A DNA stretch of 64,000 bases, taken from assembly GCF_007786445.1 (NCBI RefSeq), contig NZ_VNJI01000005.1:124001-188000 (forward strand), read 5' to 3'. The notes beneath the pieces are model-generated. The model was given only the letters and a program-made list of their open reading frames with translations, made no database searches and was not told where the DNA came from. The first letter of the stretch is position 1. Each line of letters begins with the position of its first letter. A program made the position numbers and the translations under genes. This document shows, in pieces, positions 52,623-60,863 of this stretch. The DNA comes from Paenibacillus cremeus. GTDB taxonomy: Bacteria > Bacillota > Bacilli > Paenibacillales > NBRC-103111.

Positions 52623-55600
52623 TTAAACTTCAATAACCTTGTGTTCCTTATAGTCAAAATATTTGCCTTCCAAAAGTCCGATCAGCGTGCCGGTTACTCG
52701 AACCTCGAGCTCGTTAGAATCATCTTTCAAATCCGCCGTACGGCCTTCCCACACATAAGGGGACCACGCACGAACGCCCAGCGACTCGCCGTTGACGCGA
52801 ACTTCTACCAAGTCATGAACGTCCCAATCCAGGAACGAAATTGCGTATCGCTCTGCCAAGTCCGTTTTATTCACATGGAACGGGCGAGTGAAGGCATGCG
52901 TGCCTGCAAAATAGGGATAGCCGGCATAGAAACGATCTGTATTCAGCGTACCGATTGTTTCTGGAGCAGCCGAGAGCATCGGAGCCGGTGCTTTATCAGC
53001 GTCCAGCTGAACCGCAAACGAGCCGTACAAATAAAGGGCGTCGACAATGCCTTCCCAATCCGCTTGCACCAGCACCTCAACGGCCAGCTCATTCCAGCCC
53101 TCAAGCAAGGAGGCCCGCACATCACAGAGCAGATTGGAATTATCGTACACGATCCGCGGCTGCAAATCGGTTTTCGTATAGCTATGGCTATTGATCGAGA
53201 GCTTCCAATCTCCCAAGATGGCCGAGTTGTCCATCAATAGCTCGCAATGCGTCGGCAGCTTGTCTACATAAAAGAGTGCCTGATAGCGGCATGGAATCGG
53301 ATACGCGACCTTCATCTGCTTCGGCGTTCCGAAAATTTGCTTGAATGACACCGGCAGCTTCTGGCTTTCGGCCAGGTCTGCGCATTGATCGATGAAGGTT
53401 TTGGCTTGCACCCACTCGCCATCCCCCTGCTCCTCGCCCATGGACAAACGGAAATGCTCCAAGCGGAGGGCATTCGGCGTCAGTGCCTTCATGCTCCATG
53501 GCCCTTCGGCAGGCAGGTCGATGCGCGTGGCCGCCCGCTTGGTTTCCGGGCTGGAAACGGCTTGTCTGCTCAGCTTAATCATCCGGGAGCCGTAGGCGGC
53601 AAACGGAAGCTCAAGCGTTATATAGCCTTCCGCGCATTCGATCGGAAGTCGTTCGGTGCTTCCCGTTTCCAGGTTAAGCAGCTCCGCTTCCACCGTTTCA
53701 TCCAGCTCCACGTCCGGCCAAATGACCGAAGGATTCGCGACAATGCGCGTATCCCACGCTTCACCCTCTTGGTTGCTGACAAAAATGACGTATTCCCGCT
53801 CCGAAACATAGCGGCCTTGCTGCAGAAACGCCCGGCTCTCTTGCCCGAAATCCAGCGTCACCGCACGCTCCAGCACCTCGTCCAGCACGCTTCCCAGGCT
53901 GCCCAGCGACATTTGCGCCGAAACATCGCTGCCGCTGCCGCCCTGACGGGGAATGAAGTATGCCGCTTGCTCGCCTTTGAAGGCTCCTGTGCTTGCGAAA
54001 GTTTGCTGCTGCTCACCCTGCCAATAGTAGCTGTCCGGCGGCTTCGGCAGGCCGAACACCTCTACTACCTCTGTAGGCGCCGTGTTGCCTACGGAAATGC
54101 TCTCGCTCGGCAGCAGCCCGTAGCTGATCACCGTGCCTCCGGCCGCCAGGAACCGCTTGACGGCTTCCCACGCGTTCTGCTCCAGGTTGGCGATCGGCGG
54201 GAGCAGGACCACAGAGTAGGCCGCCTGGCCGATGACCAGCTTGCCGTTCTCCACCACAGCTTCCGCAAGCAGCTCCGGATCGAGGTGATCGTAATCTCTG
54301 CGCGTCTGCAGCAGATGAACTCCAAGGGAACGCCAGTCGTCCTTCAGCTGCTCGAGCTTCGCTTTTTCCTGCGGGTCCGAGCCGCCGTAATCGAAGTGGT
54401 GCAGCGGGTTCCCCATATGCGTCCAGAACGTCGTCGTCGGATCAATCATCGCGATGCGAATGTCCGCACTGCCCTGCGTCATCATATAGCTGATCCGACC
54501 CGTATAATCGCCCAGCTGGCGAAAATGCGGCCAGTATGGATTCTGATAAAATTGCGATGGCGGCGCATCATGCTGCGTCAGCCCGTCCACGGTGTAAAAG
54601 AAAGCGTGGAACGTATACAAGTTCGTCCCGAGCGCCGCCATCCGGTCGATCATCCATTTGGCGTCCTGCAGGTTCATCGACCAGCCTACGCTATGGAAGC
54701 ATTCGTCCACGTTGCGTTTGCGCCCCAGTTGGCGGGCAATCGAGCTGGTCATCTTCGGGTTGTCCCGGAAGCTGCACGCATATCGCTTCAAAATCCATTC
54801 GAGACTGCGGCCCAGCTTCTCATGGGCGCTGTCGCCTCCAGGGATGTGGCTGAAGCGCTGGGTCGTCATCCGAATGGACGGCACTTCCGCCAAATACTGC
54901 AAGCCATGCGCTTCGCACCAGTCGTACACCTGCTTATGGTAGGACTGCGTCAGCAGCTCGTGGAGCGCTTGGTAATAGTCGTACCGGATGCGCGCGGCGT
55001 CGTTGTAATCGGGGTTCGACAGCGCCGGCAAATGCTCCGTGATCGAATAGCCGTAGCGCTCTTGGAAATACGCTTCCAGTCGAGGCGTCCATGGCATCGA
55101 ACCGAGCAGGCCGATCTCATCCGTGAACATTCCTTTCACCGTCTTGCCGAATTCATCGCCGATATGCCTTGCGTAACGCTCATGTGTCAGCTTGATGAAC
55201 GTGGCCATCGCTTCCTTGTGGCAAGGATCGACGAACGTCCCGTAATACTTGAAATCCTCGATTTCCTTCTCCTGATAAACGATAATCTCCCACTCGTCGC
55301 TGCTAACCGGCGCTTGCCAATTCAGCTGAAATACCGTCCGGTAGGTGAAGAACCGCTTCTGGTTATAGGTCGTTAAGCCCGTCTTTTGAAATATCGGATC
55401 CGCCTGCAGGTTGCCGATCGCCTCTCGAAGATCCATCGCTTGCTCCCACAGCCGCTCTCCCGCTTGAACCGGCACAGCCTTGGCATACAGCACCTTGGCC
55501 CAGGCAAGCTCCTGCTCGACCTTCGTCCCGCCGTTTACCCGCGAAATGTGCTTCACCAGCGTCTGATGCTTGGCGTCCGGATGCAGCAGCGTCACCTCTC

Positions 55601-55883
55601 CGCCGGCAATGCCGCTCGGATACGGGTATTCGTCGTAAAGCCATACCTCCATGCTTCGCTGCTTAGCTGCCTGGATGGCTACCTTGACCTTCTCGAACCA
55701 CGCGTCCGACAAGTAAGGCACCTTCAGCCCCTGCCGCGGGCAGATGAAGAAACCGCCTACCCCTTTGAGATCCATCTCTTCAATCTGCCGCTCAATCTCT
55801 GAGTCACTCATGTCCCCATTCCAAAACCAAAACGGCTGAATTCTATATTCCGCATCTGGATTGTTAAATTGTGCAATATCCAA
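52623..55883 (-). CDS. large glycoside hydrolase, GH106-like (alpha-L-rhamnosidase candidate)
   Basis: 1086 residues from TTG 55883 (GGGAGGG 8 bases before). The N-terminal barrel opens IQPFWFWNGDMSDSEIERQ and KGVGGFFICPRQGL, then LYDEYPYPSGIAGGEV, with acidic residues usual for the active site of these enzymes. The end is a beta-sandwich (LVEVRVNGESLGVRAWSPY, NELEVRVTGTLIGLLEG) as in GH106. No signal peptide. The setting (rhamnose genes, GH105, GH28) supports removal of rhamnose from imported oligomers. The family call is from memory of motifs. Confidence 0.7.
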   Translation of the reverse strand: MDIAQFNNPDAEYRIQPFWFWNGDMSDSEIERQIEEMDLKGVGGFFICPRQGLKVPYLSDAWFEKVKVAIQAAKQRSMEVWLYDEYPYPSGIAGGEVTLLHPDAKHQTLVKHISRVNGGTKVEQELAWAKVLYAKAVPVQAGERLWEQAMDLREAIGNLQADPIFQKTGLTTYNQKRFFTYRTVFQLNWQAPVSSDEWEIIVYQEKEIEDFKYYGTFVDPCHKEAMATFIKLTHERYARHIGDEFGKTVKGMFTDEIGLLGSMPWTPRLEAYFQERYGYSITEHLPALSNPDYNDAARIRYDYYQALHELLTQSYHKQVYDWCEAHGLQYLAEVPSIRMTTQRFSHIPGGDSAHEKLGRSLEWILKRYACSFRDNPKMTSSIARQLGRKRNVDECFHSVGWSMNLQDAKWMIDRMAALGTNLYTFHAFFYTVDGLTQHDAPPSQFYQNPYWPHFRQLGDYTGRISYMMTQGSADIRIAMIDPTTTFWTHMGNPLHHFDYGGSDPQEKAKLEQLKDDWRSLGVHLLQTRRDYDHLDPELLAEAVVENGKLVIGQAAYSVVLLPPIANLEQNAWEAVKRFLAAGGTVISYGLLPSESISVGNTAPTEVVEVFGLPKPPDSYYWQGEQQQTFASTGAFKGEQAAYFIPRQGGSGSDVSAQMSLGSLGSVLDEVLERAVTLDFGQESRAFLQQGRYVSEREYVIFVSNQEGEAWDTRIVANPSVIWPDVELDETVEAELLNLETGSTERLPIECAEGYITLELPFAAYGSRMIKLSRQAVSSPETKRAATRIDLPAEGPWSMKALTPNALRLEHFRLSMGEEQGDGEWVQAKTFIDQCADLAESQKLPVSFKQIFGTPKQMKVAYPIPCRYQALFYVDKLPTHCELLMDNSAILGDWKLSINSHSYTKTDLQPRIVYDNSNLLCDVRASLLEGWNELAVEVLVQADWEGIVDALYLYGSFAVQLDADKAPAPMLSAAPETIGTLNTDRFYAGYPYFAGTHAFTRPFHVNKTDLAERYAISFLDWDVHDLVEVRVNGESLGVRAWSPYVWEGRTADLKDDSNELEVRVTGTLIGLLEGKYFDYKEHKVIEV

Positions 55884-55904
55884 GCTTAACCCTCCCTGTC
55901 TGTT

Positions 55905-55995
55905 CCCTGATGTTACTCCAATTTATGCGCGGGAGGTTTTGCAGGCAAGAATCAATTCTTGCACCTCCCCTTGCAGGGGGATTATCACTTTGTTG
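55905..55995 (-). promoter_or_regulatory. upstream region of the hydrolase-permease unit
   Basis: The region holds CTTGCAC and CTTGCAG blocks (12 bp apart) resembling the tandem repeat at 47887, and the sequence TTGCAGGCAAGAATCAATTCTTGCA with AAGAATCAATTCTT as an inverted repeat. It is a plausible binding site for the YesS-like regulator. Confidence 0.4.
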
Positions 55996-56060
55996 CGGCC
56001 TTAGATATTGTTGCAATGCCTTGTATATCAAGGGCTCGCGCAATTTTTCCGACACAATGT

Positions 56061-56090
56061 AAAAAACCGTCCGAAAGAGGCTTCGGACGG
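56061..56090 (-). terminator. terminator of the diguanylate cyclase gene
   Basis: CCGTCCGAA and TTCGGACGG form a 9-bp stem with a 6-base loop, followed on the minus strand by TTTTTTACA. Confidence 0.9.
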
Positions 56091-56109
56091 TATACGTGTG
56101 TTGAACGGA

Positions 56110-57288
56110 TTAAAGAAACGCCGCTTGCAAGTCGGCCTGGCTGCGATACACATGATTTCTGCCGCTATTTTTCGCGCTGTACAATGCTTTGTCGCAAGCA
56201 GCGTAGAGCGTCTCCAGCTGCGTATGCTCATCAGGAGCAACGGTGAGCACACCCATACTGATGGAGTATTTAACCGGCAGCCCGCGGGTGTTCGCATCAA
56301 GCAGTGCTTGCCGGATTTGTTCTGCGATCAGGGTAGACTCGGCTTCATCCGCCCCCGGCAGCAGAATGCCGAATTCATCGCCCCCGTAACGAACGAGCAG
56401 ATCGCTATCGCTAAGCAATCTCTGGATTCTCGCCGTCAGATCCTGCAGCACTTGATCCCCAACCGTGTGACCATAAGTATCGTTAATCGCTTTGAAAAAG
56501 TCTATATCGAACAGCATATAAGAAACCGGCTTGCGCTTCTTTGCGCACTCTTGAAGAGCCTGTTTCGCTTTGGAAGTGAACGTGATCCGGTTGAACGTGC
56601 CGGTTAGTCCATCATAGCTCGCCAGCCGGATCAGCTCCTGGTCGGATTTTTCCTTTAACAACAGGACAAAGCCTGCATTACCCAAAATCATCACAATATA
56701 AAGCGATAACGATACCATAGACTGATAAAAGGCCGGGGAATACGTGCCCCACCCATGCTGGGAAAAGACAGCTGCGGCCCCCCTCGACAAAGAGACGGCG
56801 ATTACAAACAGATACAAGTAGCCCATCATTCTCATCAGCAAGGTGACCGATTTCCCCAGAATCATCCGATATAAGGGAAGAATGAGCAACGCCGTTACAA
56901 AGGAAACGTAGGCAACCCGAACGCTTTCTTTATTATTAAGAAGGAGAATCAGTTGAAAGCCGAGAATAGCGGCAGCAGTGAGAATAAAATAAATCCTTGG
57001 GGTTCTCGGCCGGAGCTTATTTTGAAGACTCAAAAGTGCTATGACTTCTAAAGATGCGCCAATAAACAGCATGGAGTTTGGGAACGAAAGCGATAGAAAG
57101 CCGGGCTCATCTCCACGAAAGGCCTGGAACAACCATGTTGCGGCCTGCGCGCATTTAGATAACAAGAAGGCTTTGATCGTCATATCCCTGGTAAAGCCGC
57201 GCCAATAAACGCTAATCAGGATGAGTGTAAACAGATGCCCGATCCCAAGGGAGATTAGGAACGTTTTCGGATCTAGAAGCAAATTCAT
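56110..57288 (-). CDS. membrane diguanylate cyclase (GGDEF)
   Basis: This enzyme makes cyclic di-GMP from two GTP. About 392 residues from ATG 57288, where GGTGGG is 7 bases before; a longer frame starts at 57339 without a ribosome binding site. The N-terminal 210 residues form about seven membrane helices without a recognisable sensor, then the GGDEF domain: DGLTGTFNR, FDIDFFKAINDTYGH and RYGGDEFGILLPG. The RxxD inhibitory site is not present (SDSD at that place), so product feedback is probably lost. Confidence 0.93.
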   Translation of the reverse strand: MNLLLDPKTFLISLGIGHLFTLILISVYWRGFTRDMTIKAFLLSKCAQAATWLFQAFRGDEPGFLSLSFPNSMLFIGASLEVIALLSLQNKLRPRTPRIYFILTAAAILGFQLILLLNNKESVRVAYVSFVTALLILPLYRMILGKSVTLLMRMMGYLYLFVIAVSLSRGAAAVFSQHGWGTYSPAFYQSMVSLSLYIVMILGNAGFVLLLKEKSDQELIRLASYDGLTGTFNRITFTSKAKQALQECAKKRKPVSYMLFDIDFFKAINDTYGHTVGDQVLQDLTARIQRLLSDSDLLVRYGGDEFGILLPGADEAESTLIAEQIRQALLDANTRGLPVKYSISMGVLTVAPDEHTQLETLYAACDKALYSAKNSGRNHVYRSQADLQAAFL

Positions 57289-57555
57289 TAAAGTGCCCAC
57301 CGTCTTCTTAGGAGTGTCCAATTGCATTGAGTATAACAAAAAAATTGACTAAATGTTGACTATTTTTTTCATTCAATCCCCTTCCGCTTTGCAAATGCCA
57401 AATTTCTCTTTCATGGAATTGTCAAGATTCATAATCGCCCAATATCTTTATTTATCTCCGAATAGCTTTGAATCCTTGGTTTGTAAAATCGCACTGTGGT
57501 CTGCTACTCTTTTAACGTACCAAAAAGACACTATCAAGTGAAGGAAATTACATGC

Positions 57556-59040
57556 ATGCTTAAGCAAAGAGTACGGCTAACGGAGATTCAGCAATTTTTG
57601 CTTCGAAATGTATCCATTATAGTGTTCGGCCTGTTCATCAATCAAATGCTGCAAACGGTGGGCAGTATGATTTTGGCGCGGGTGCTGGACGATCCTGCCA
57701 AGTTCGGTCAAGTGAATTTGCTGCTGCAAATTTTCGGCATGACTGCGTTGTTCCTCAATGTCGGCTTCAACGGCGCGCTGATCTACTCCTTCTCCAGAGA
57801 GCCCGTGGCGGCCATCCAAACCAAGTTTCGCGTCGCTCTGATCGGGAGTCTCGTCTACGGGATTCTGTTTGTCATATTGTTTTCCGCCTTTTCACCACTG
57901 CTAGCTAAGTCGTACCAGATGCCGGAACTGACAATGGCGCTGATTCTCGGCTCGATTATGATGATTTTTAACTCCATGGTCAATGTGGGCGTCGCTGCCT
58001 TTTCCGGGAACCGCGATTTCGGCAATCAAGCGTTCTTAATGGTCGTCACGACCACATTCTCGACAACCGGGACGATCCTTGGTGTTATCCTGCCTTTTGG
58101 ACATCTCAGCCTCTTGGCCAATGTTTCGCTTTGGATGGGGATCGGAACGCTGCTGACGGCTTTTTTTATTTGCTGGAAGGTTGAACGTGTGCATAAGCCG
58201 CAATGGTTCGGGCGTCTTCCCTGGTCAGATGTTCGAGACATGCTCGCGTATGGCGTGCCCTCTTGGGCAGGGAACATCGCCAAGGCGTTCCAGCAGCCCT
58301 TCCTGGTGATGATGGTTGGTTCCACCTCGGTCGTCGCCGTCGGATATTTGGCTAACGGGTTTCGCATCACCGGGTTTATCGGCATTATCACATGGGCGTT
58401 CATGATCGTGGCGTTCCCGTTCGTGGCGGAAAGCGCCAATAATCTGGAAGAAAGCCGGAAGCGCGGCACCAGCTGTGTGCGGTACAACAATCTTTTTTTG
58501 TATCCGCTGACGGCGCTGATTTGTCTTTATCCGGATCAAATCAATGGATTCTTGTTCGGAACCAGCTACAAAAGCGCAGATTCGGGCATGTACATCCGCG
58601 TGATGGCGCTCGGCATCTTTTTCTCCTCGGTGGGACGTCTGGGCGGCACCATCCTGGCAGGCATCGGCAAAACGAAGGCCAACTTCTGGGTGATGATTGT
58701 AGCCGGGATCTTCGTCGTGCTCATTGTGCCTTTTATTACGGCTCAAAGCCCTGTCCTTTCCGTATGGATTTATACCGGGGGCTGGGCCGTTTCGGCGCTG
58801 TCGATGATCGGATTTTTCTACTACGAACGGTTCACGCTGGATTGGTGGAAAGCATTCGGAGAGCCTTTGCTTCCTACGCTCCTCATGATGGCAGTGATAG
58901 AGGTAGGCCGACTGACGGGGGCTTGGTATCCTGTGTTCATCATTGCTGGCTTGCTGTGTGCGGTAGTACTCACGATCGTGATTGAGTTCCGCCAAAAGGA
59001 TGATGCAAAAACAGGGCCGGGTGCTGTCCGGTCAGCTTAA
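57556..59040 (+). CDS. polysaccharide flippase (MATE/PST family)
   Basis: 494 residues, 12 to 14 hydrophobic segments, no signal peptide. The opening helix (FLLRNVSIIVFGLFINQMLQ), the DDPAKFGQVNLLLQ loop and the YGVPSWAGNIAKAFQQPFLVMM segment fit Wzx/PST-type lipid-linked oligosaccharide exporters. No glycosyltransferase or polymerase gene is next to it, so the carried glycan is unknown. AAGGA lies 11 bases before ATG 57556; the divergent gene is a diguanylate cyclase, which may link it to exopolysaccharide control (inference). Confidence 0.85.
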   Translation: MLKQRVRLTEIQQFLLRNVSIIVFGLFINQMLQTVGSMILARVLDDPAKFGQVNLLLQIFGMTALFLNVGFNGALIYSFSREPVAAIQTKFRVALIGSLVYGILFVILFSAFSPLLAKSYQMPELTMALILGSIMMIFNSMVNVGVAAFSGNRDFGNQAFLMVVTTTFSTTGTILGVILPFGHLSLLANVSLWMGIGTLLTAFFICWKVERVHKPQWFGRLPWSDVRDMLAYGVPSWAGNIAKAFQQPFLVMMVGSTSVVAVGYLANGFRITGFIGIITWAFMIVAFPFVAESANNLEESRKRGTSCVRYNNLFLYPLTALICLYPDQINGFLFGTSYKSADSGMYIRVMALGIFFSSVGRLGGTILAGIGKTKANFWVMIVAGIFVVLIVPFITAQSPVLSVWIYTGGWAVSALSMIGFFYYERFTLDWWKAFGEPLLPTLLMMAVIEVGRLTGAWYPVFIIAGLLCAVVLTIVIEFRQKDDAKTGPGAVRSA

Positions 59041-59041
59041 A

Positions 59042-59097
59042 TAAAAAAAGCCCTTGTCACTGTGTGAAGCTTCCGCAGCGATGAGGGCTTTCGTTTT
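59042..59097. terminator. bidirectional terminator
   Basis: AAAGCCCTTGTC and GATGAGGGCTTT pair (two G-U wobbles) with A- and T-runs on both sides, between the convergent flippase and folE genes. Confidence 0.85.
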
Positions 59098-59101
59098 TCT
59101 T

Positions 59102-59728
59102 TCACTTGATTAAGGCTAAAAACTCATCTCGTTTATGCGCAAGCCGCTCAAATTCGCCCTTGAAGCTGGAGGTCATCGTGAGCGCGCTGGATTTTTTCAC
59201 GCCTCTTCCGCACATACACATATGCCTCGCCTCCACCACAACCGCGGCCGCCAAAGGCTCCAGCACCTCCTCCAACGCTTCCACGATCTGCGAGGTCAGG
59301 CGCTCCTGAACCTGAAACCGTTTGGCGTACCCTTCCACCATGCGGGCGATTTTGGACAATCCTGTAATATGTTTATTGGGAATGTATCCTACATGCACGA
59401 CACCAAAGAACGGTGAAAAATGATGCTCGCACATTGAGTGAAATTCGATGTTTTTCACGATGATTAATTCGCGGTAAGGGATGTCAAAGGTACGCTCTAG
59501 GTAGGCTTTCGGGTCAAGTTGGTAGCCTTCGGTCAGCTCCAGGAACGCTTTTAACACTCTTGTGGGGGTCTCTTGCAGCCCGTCGCGCTCAGGATCATCG
59601 CCGCAGAGCGTAATTAACGATTGGATGGCGCCATTAAATTTATCGGCTGCTTCTTGCAGTGCATTGGGAGCTATATTCTGCAAATGGGGGAATTGTCTAC
59701 AAAGGGCACCTAGCTGTTCGTCTGTCAT
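59102..59728 (-). CDS. folE: GTP cyclohydrolase I
   Basis: This enzyme makes 7,8-dihydroneopterin triphosphate from GTP, the first step of folate (and queuosine-type) pathways. 208 residues; zinc ligands Cys100 and His in CEHHFSPF, and the second Cys in RHMCMCGRGVKK; GTP contacts in the RVLKAFLELTEGY and GLSKIARMVEGYA segments. Its ATG overlaps the stop of the SufR-like regulator (ATGA), so it is translated with it. This is not a usual folate operon. Confidence 0.97.
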   Translation of the reverse strand: MTDEQLGALCRQFPHLQNIAPNALQEAADKFNGAIQSLITLCGDDPERDGLQETPTRVLKAFLELTEGYQLDPKAYLERTFDIPYRELIIVKNIEFHSMCEHHFSPFFGVVHVGYIPNKHITGLSKIARMVEGYAKRFQVQERLTSQIVEALEEVLEPLAAAVVVEARHMCMCGRGVKKSSALTMTSSFKGEFERLAHKRDEFLALIK

Positions 59729-60375
59729 CCCTTCATCTCCTTTGGATCTGCAAGGCGGAAGCGGCAGCAGCCATCGCCGTTTTGAAAGCTTTGCTCTCTG
59801 GTCACCTTGCAGTTCAGTAATTGCGTAAGCACACTGATCGTGACATTGCAGAGCGCCGGACGCTGGATCGCGACGTTATGAAATGGGCAGTTCCGCTCAA
59901 TGAAGTAAAAGGTATCGTCCTCCTGCTCTACTTCCATAAACGCATCTTCCTGCGAGTAAAAATGCTTTAATGCGTTCAACCGATCGCTCTTCGATAGTCC
60001 TTCTAATCTCGGTCTCCAGGACGCTACTCTCGCTTCGATCATCGCTTGAAGTACTTGCTGAAGCGCTGTTTCACCGAGCTGATGTCCTATCACGTCCAAT
60101 AGTTCAACGGTAAGCTGGTCGTATTTTTTATCAAACAGATGCTCGCCCGCCGCGGTTAACCGATACTGGATTTCGGGTCGGCCGACGCCACTGCTTCTGA
60201 TGCTGCTTCGGCTGATCCATCCCTCGAGCTCCAATTGCTTCAGGTGCTGACGAACGGCTTCGGCGCTGATCTCAAGTACGGCGGCCAATTTGCCCATGGA
60301 GGATGACCCGCGAGTCTTAAGGGTTTGTACGATGGTTCGGCGCGGCTCCGGTATATGATCAATGCGAAAACTCAT
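59725..60375 (-). CDS. winged-helix regulator with cysteine cluster (SufR-like)
   Basis: 216 residues from ATG 60375 (GGGAGGG 6 bases before). It has an N-terminal winged helix (SMGKLAAVLEISAEAVRQHLKQLELEGWI) and a C-terminal domain with cysteines spaced C-x12-C-x12-C-x13-C-C (from NCPFH to GDGCCRF), close to the Fe-S-binding spacing of SufR. It may sense Fe-S, iron or oxygen state (family knowledge). It is coupled to folE and divergent from the monooxygenase and alcohol dehydrogenase genes, either of which it may control. Confidence 0.85.
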   Translation of the reverse strand: MSFRIDHIPEPRRTIVQTLKTRGSSSMGKLAAVLEISAEAVRQHLKQLELEGWISRSSIRSSGVGRPEIQYRLTAAGEHLFDKKYDQLTVELLDVIGHQLGETALQQVLQAMIEARVASWRPRLEGLSKSDRLNALKHFYSQEDAFMEVEQEDDTFYFIERNCPFHNVAIQRPALCNVTISVLTQLLNCKVTREQSFQNGDGCCRFRLADPKEMKG

Positions 60376-60461
60376 ATTATCCCTCCCGGATCGTTCGATG
60401 TATGTATATGCTGCGGCAGCGGAGTTGTTCAAGTATATGATTGGAAAATTTGATTTATTCG

Positions 60462-60488
60462 ATTGGTGGTATTGGTGGTATTGGTGGT
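60462..60488. repeat. three perfect 9-bp tandem repeats in a divergent promoter
   Basis: ATTGGTGGT is repeated three times without mismatch, followed by ACCGG. It lies between the SufR-like regulator and the monooxygenase gene, about 20 bases upstream of an extended -10 box (TGATATGAT) for the latter. Confidence 0.85.
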
Positions 60489-60505
60489 ACCGGAAAACCA
60501 ACTGT

Positions 60506-60516
60506 GATATGATTTT
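60506..60516 (+). promoter_or_regulatory. extended -10 promoter of the monooxygenase gene
   Basis: TGATATGAT combines the TGn extension with a TATGAT -10 box, about 40 bases before the gene start. No good -35 box lies at 17 bases, so the tandem repeats just upstream may hold an activator or repressor site. Confidence 0.5.
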
Positions 60517-60554
60517 TTTGATAAAAATACGGGTTTTGAGGGGAGCTGGAGTTC

Positions 60555-60863
60555 ATGATCGTCACACTCGTTGAGGTGTACGTCATTGCCGAGCATGTAG
60601 AGGCGTTTATCGCGGCCACGGTGGAAAATCATCAGGGGTCGGTGCAGGAGCCGGGGAACCTGCGCTTTGATATTTTGCAGCATCGGGATGACCCAACCTG
60701 CTTTACGCTGTATGAGGCCTATGAATCGGAGGACGCTGCGGCGAAGCATAAGGAAACTCCTCATTATTTAAAATGGCGTGAGACGGTCGCACCGTGGATG
60801 GCGAAGCCCAGAGTAGGTGTTCCGCATCGGGTTGTCGCTCCAACGGAGAGAGCGCAATGGTGA
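60555..60863 (+). CDS. ABM-family monooxygenase-like protein
   Basis: 102 residues, a single antibiotic-biosynthesis-monooxygenase (ferredoxin-like) domain. FDILQHRDDPTCFTLYEAYES and HKETPHYLKWRETVAPWM are the hallmark segments of the YgiN/LsrG group. These are often quinol oxygenases or isomerases of phospho-sugars. GGGGAGCTGG lies before ATG 60555. It overlaps the alcohol dehydrogenase start by 7 bases, so they form one unit. Confidence 0.9.
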   Translation: MIVTLVEVYVIAEHVEAFIAATVENHQGSVQEPGNLRFDILQHRDDPTCFTLYEAYESEDAAAKHKETPHYLKWRETVAPWMAKPRVGVPHRVVAPTERAQW

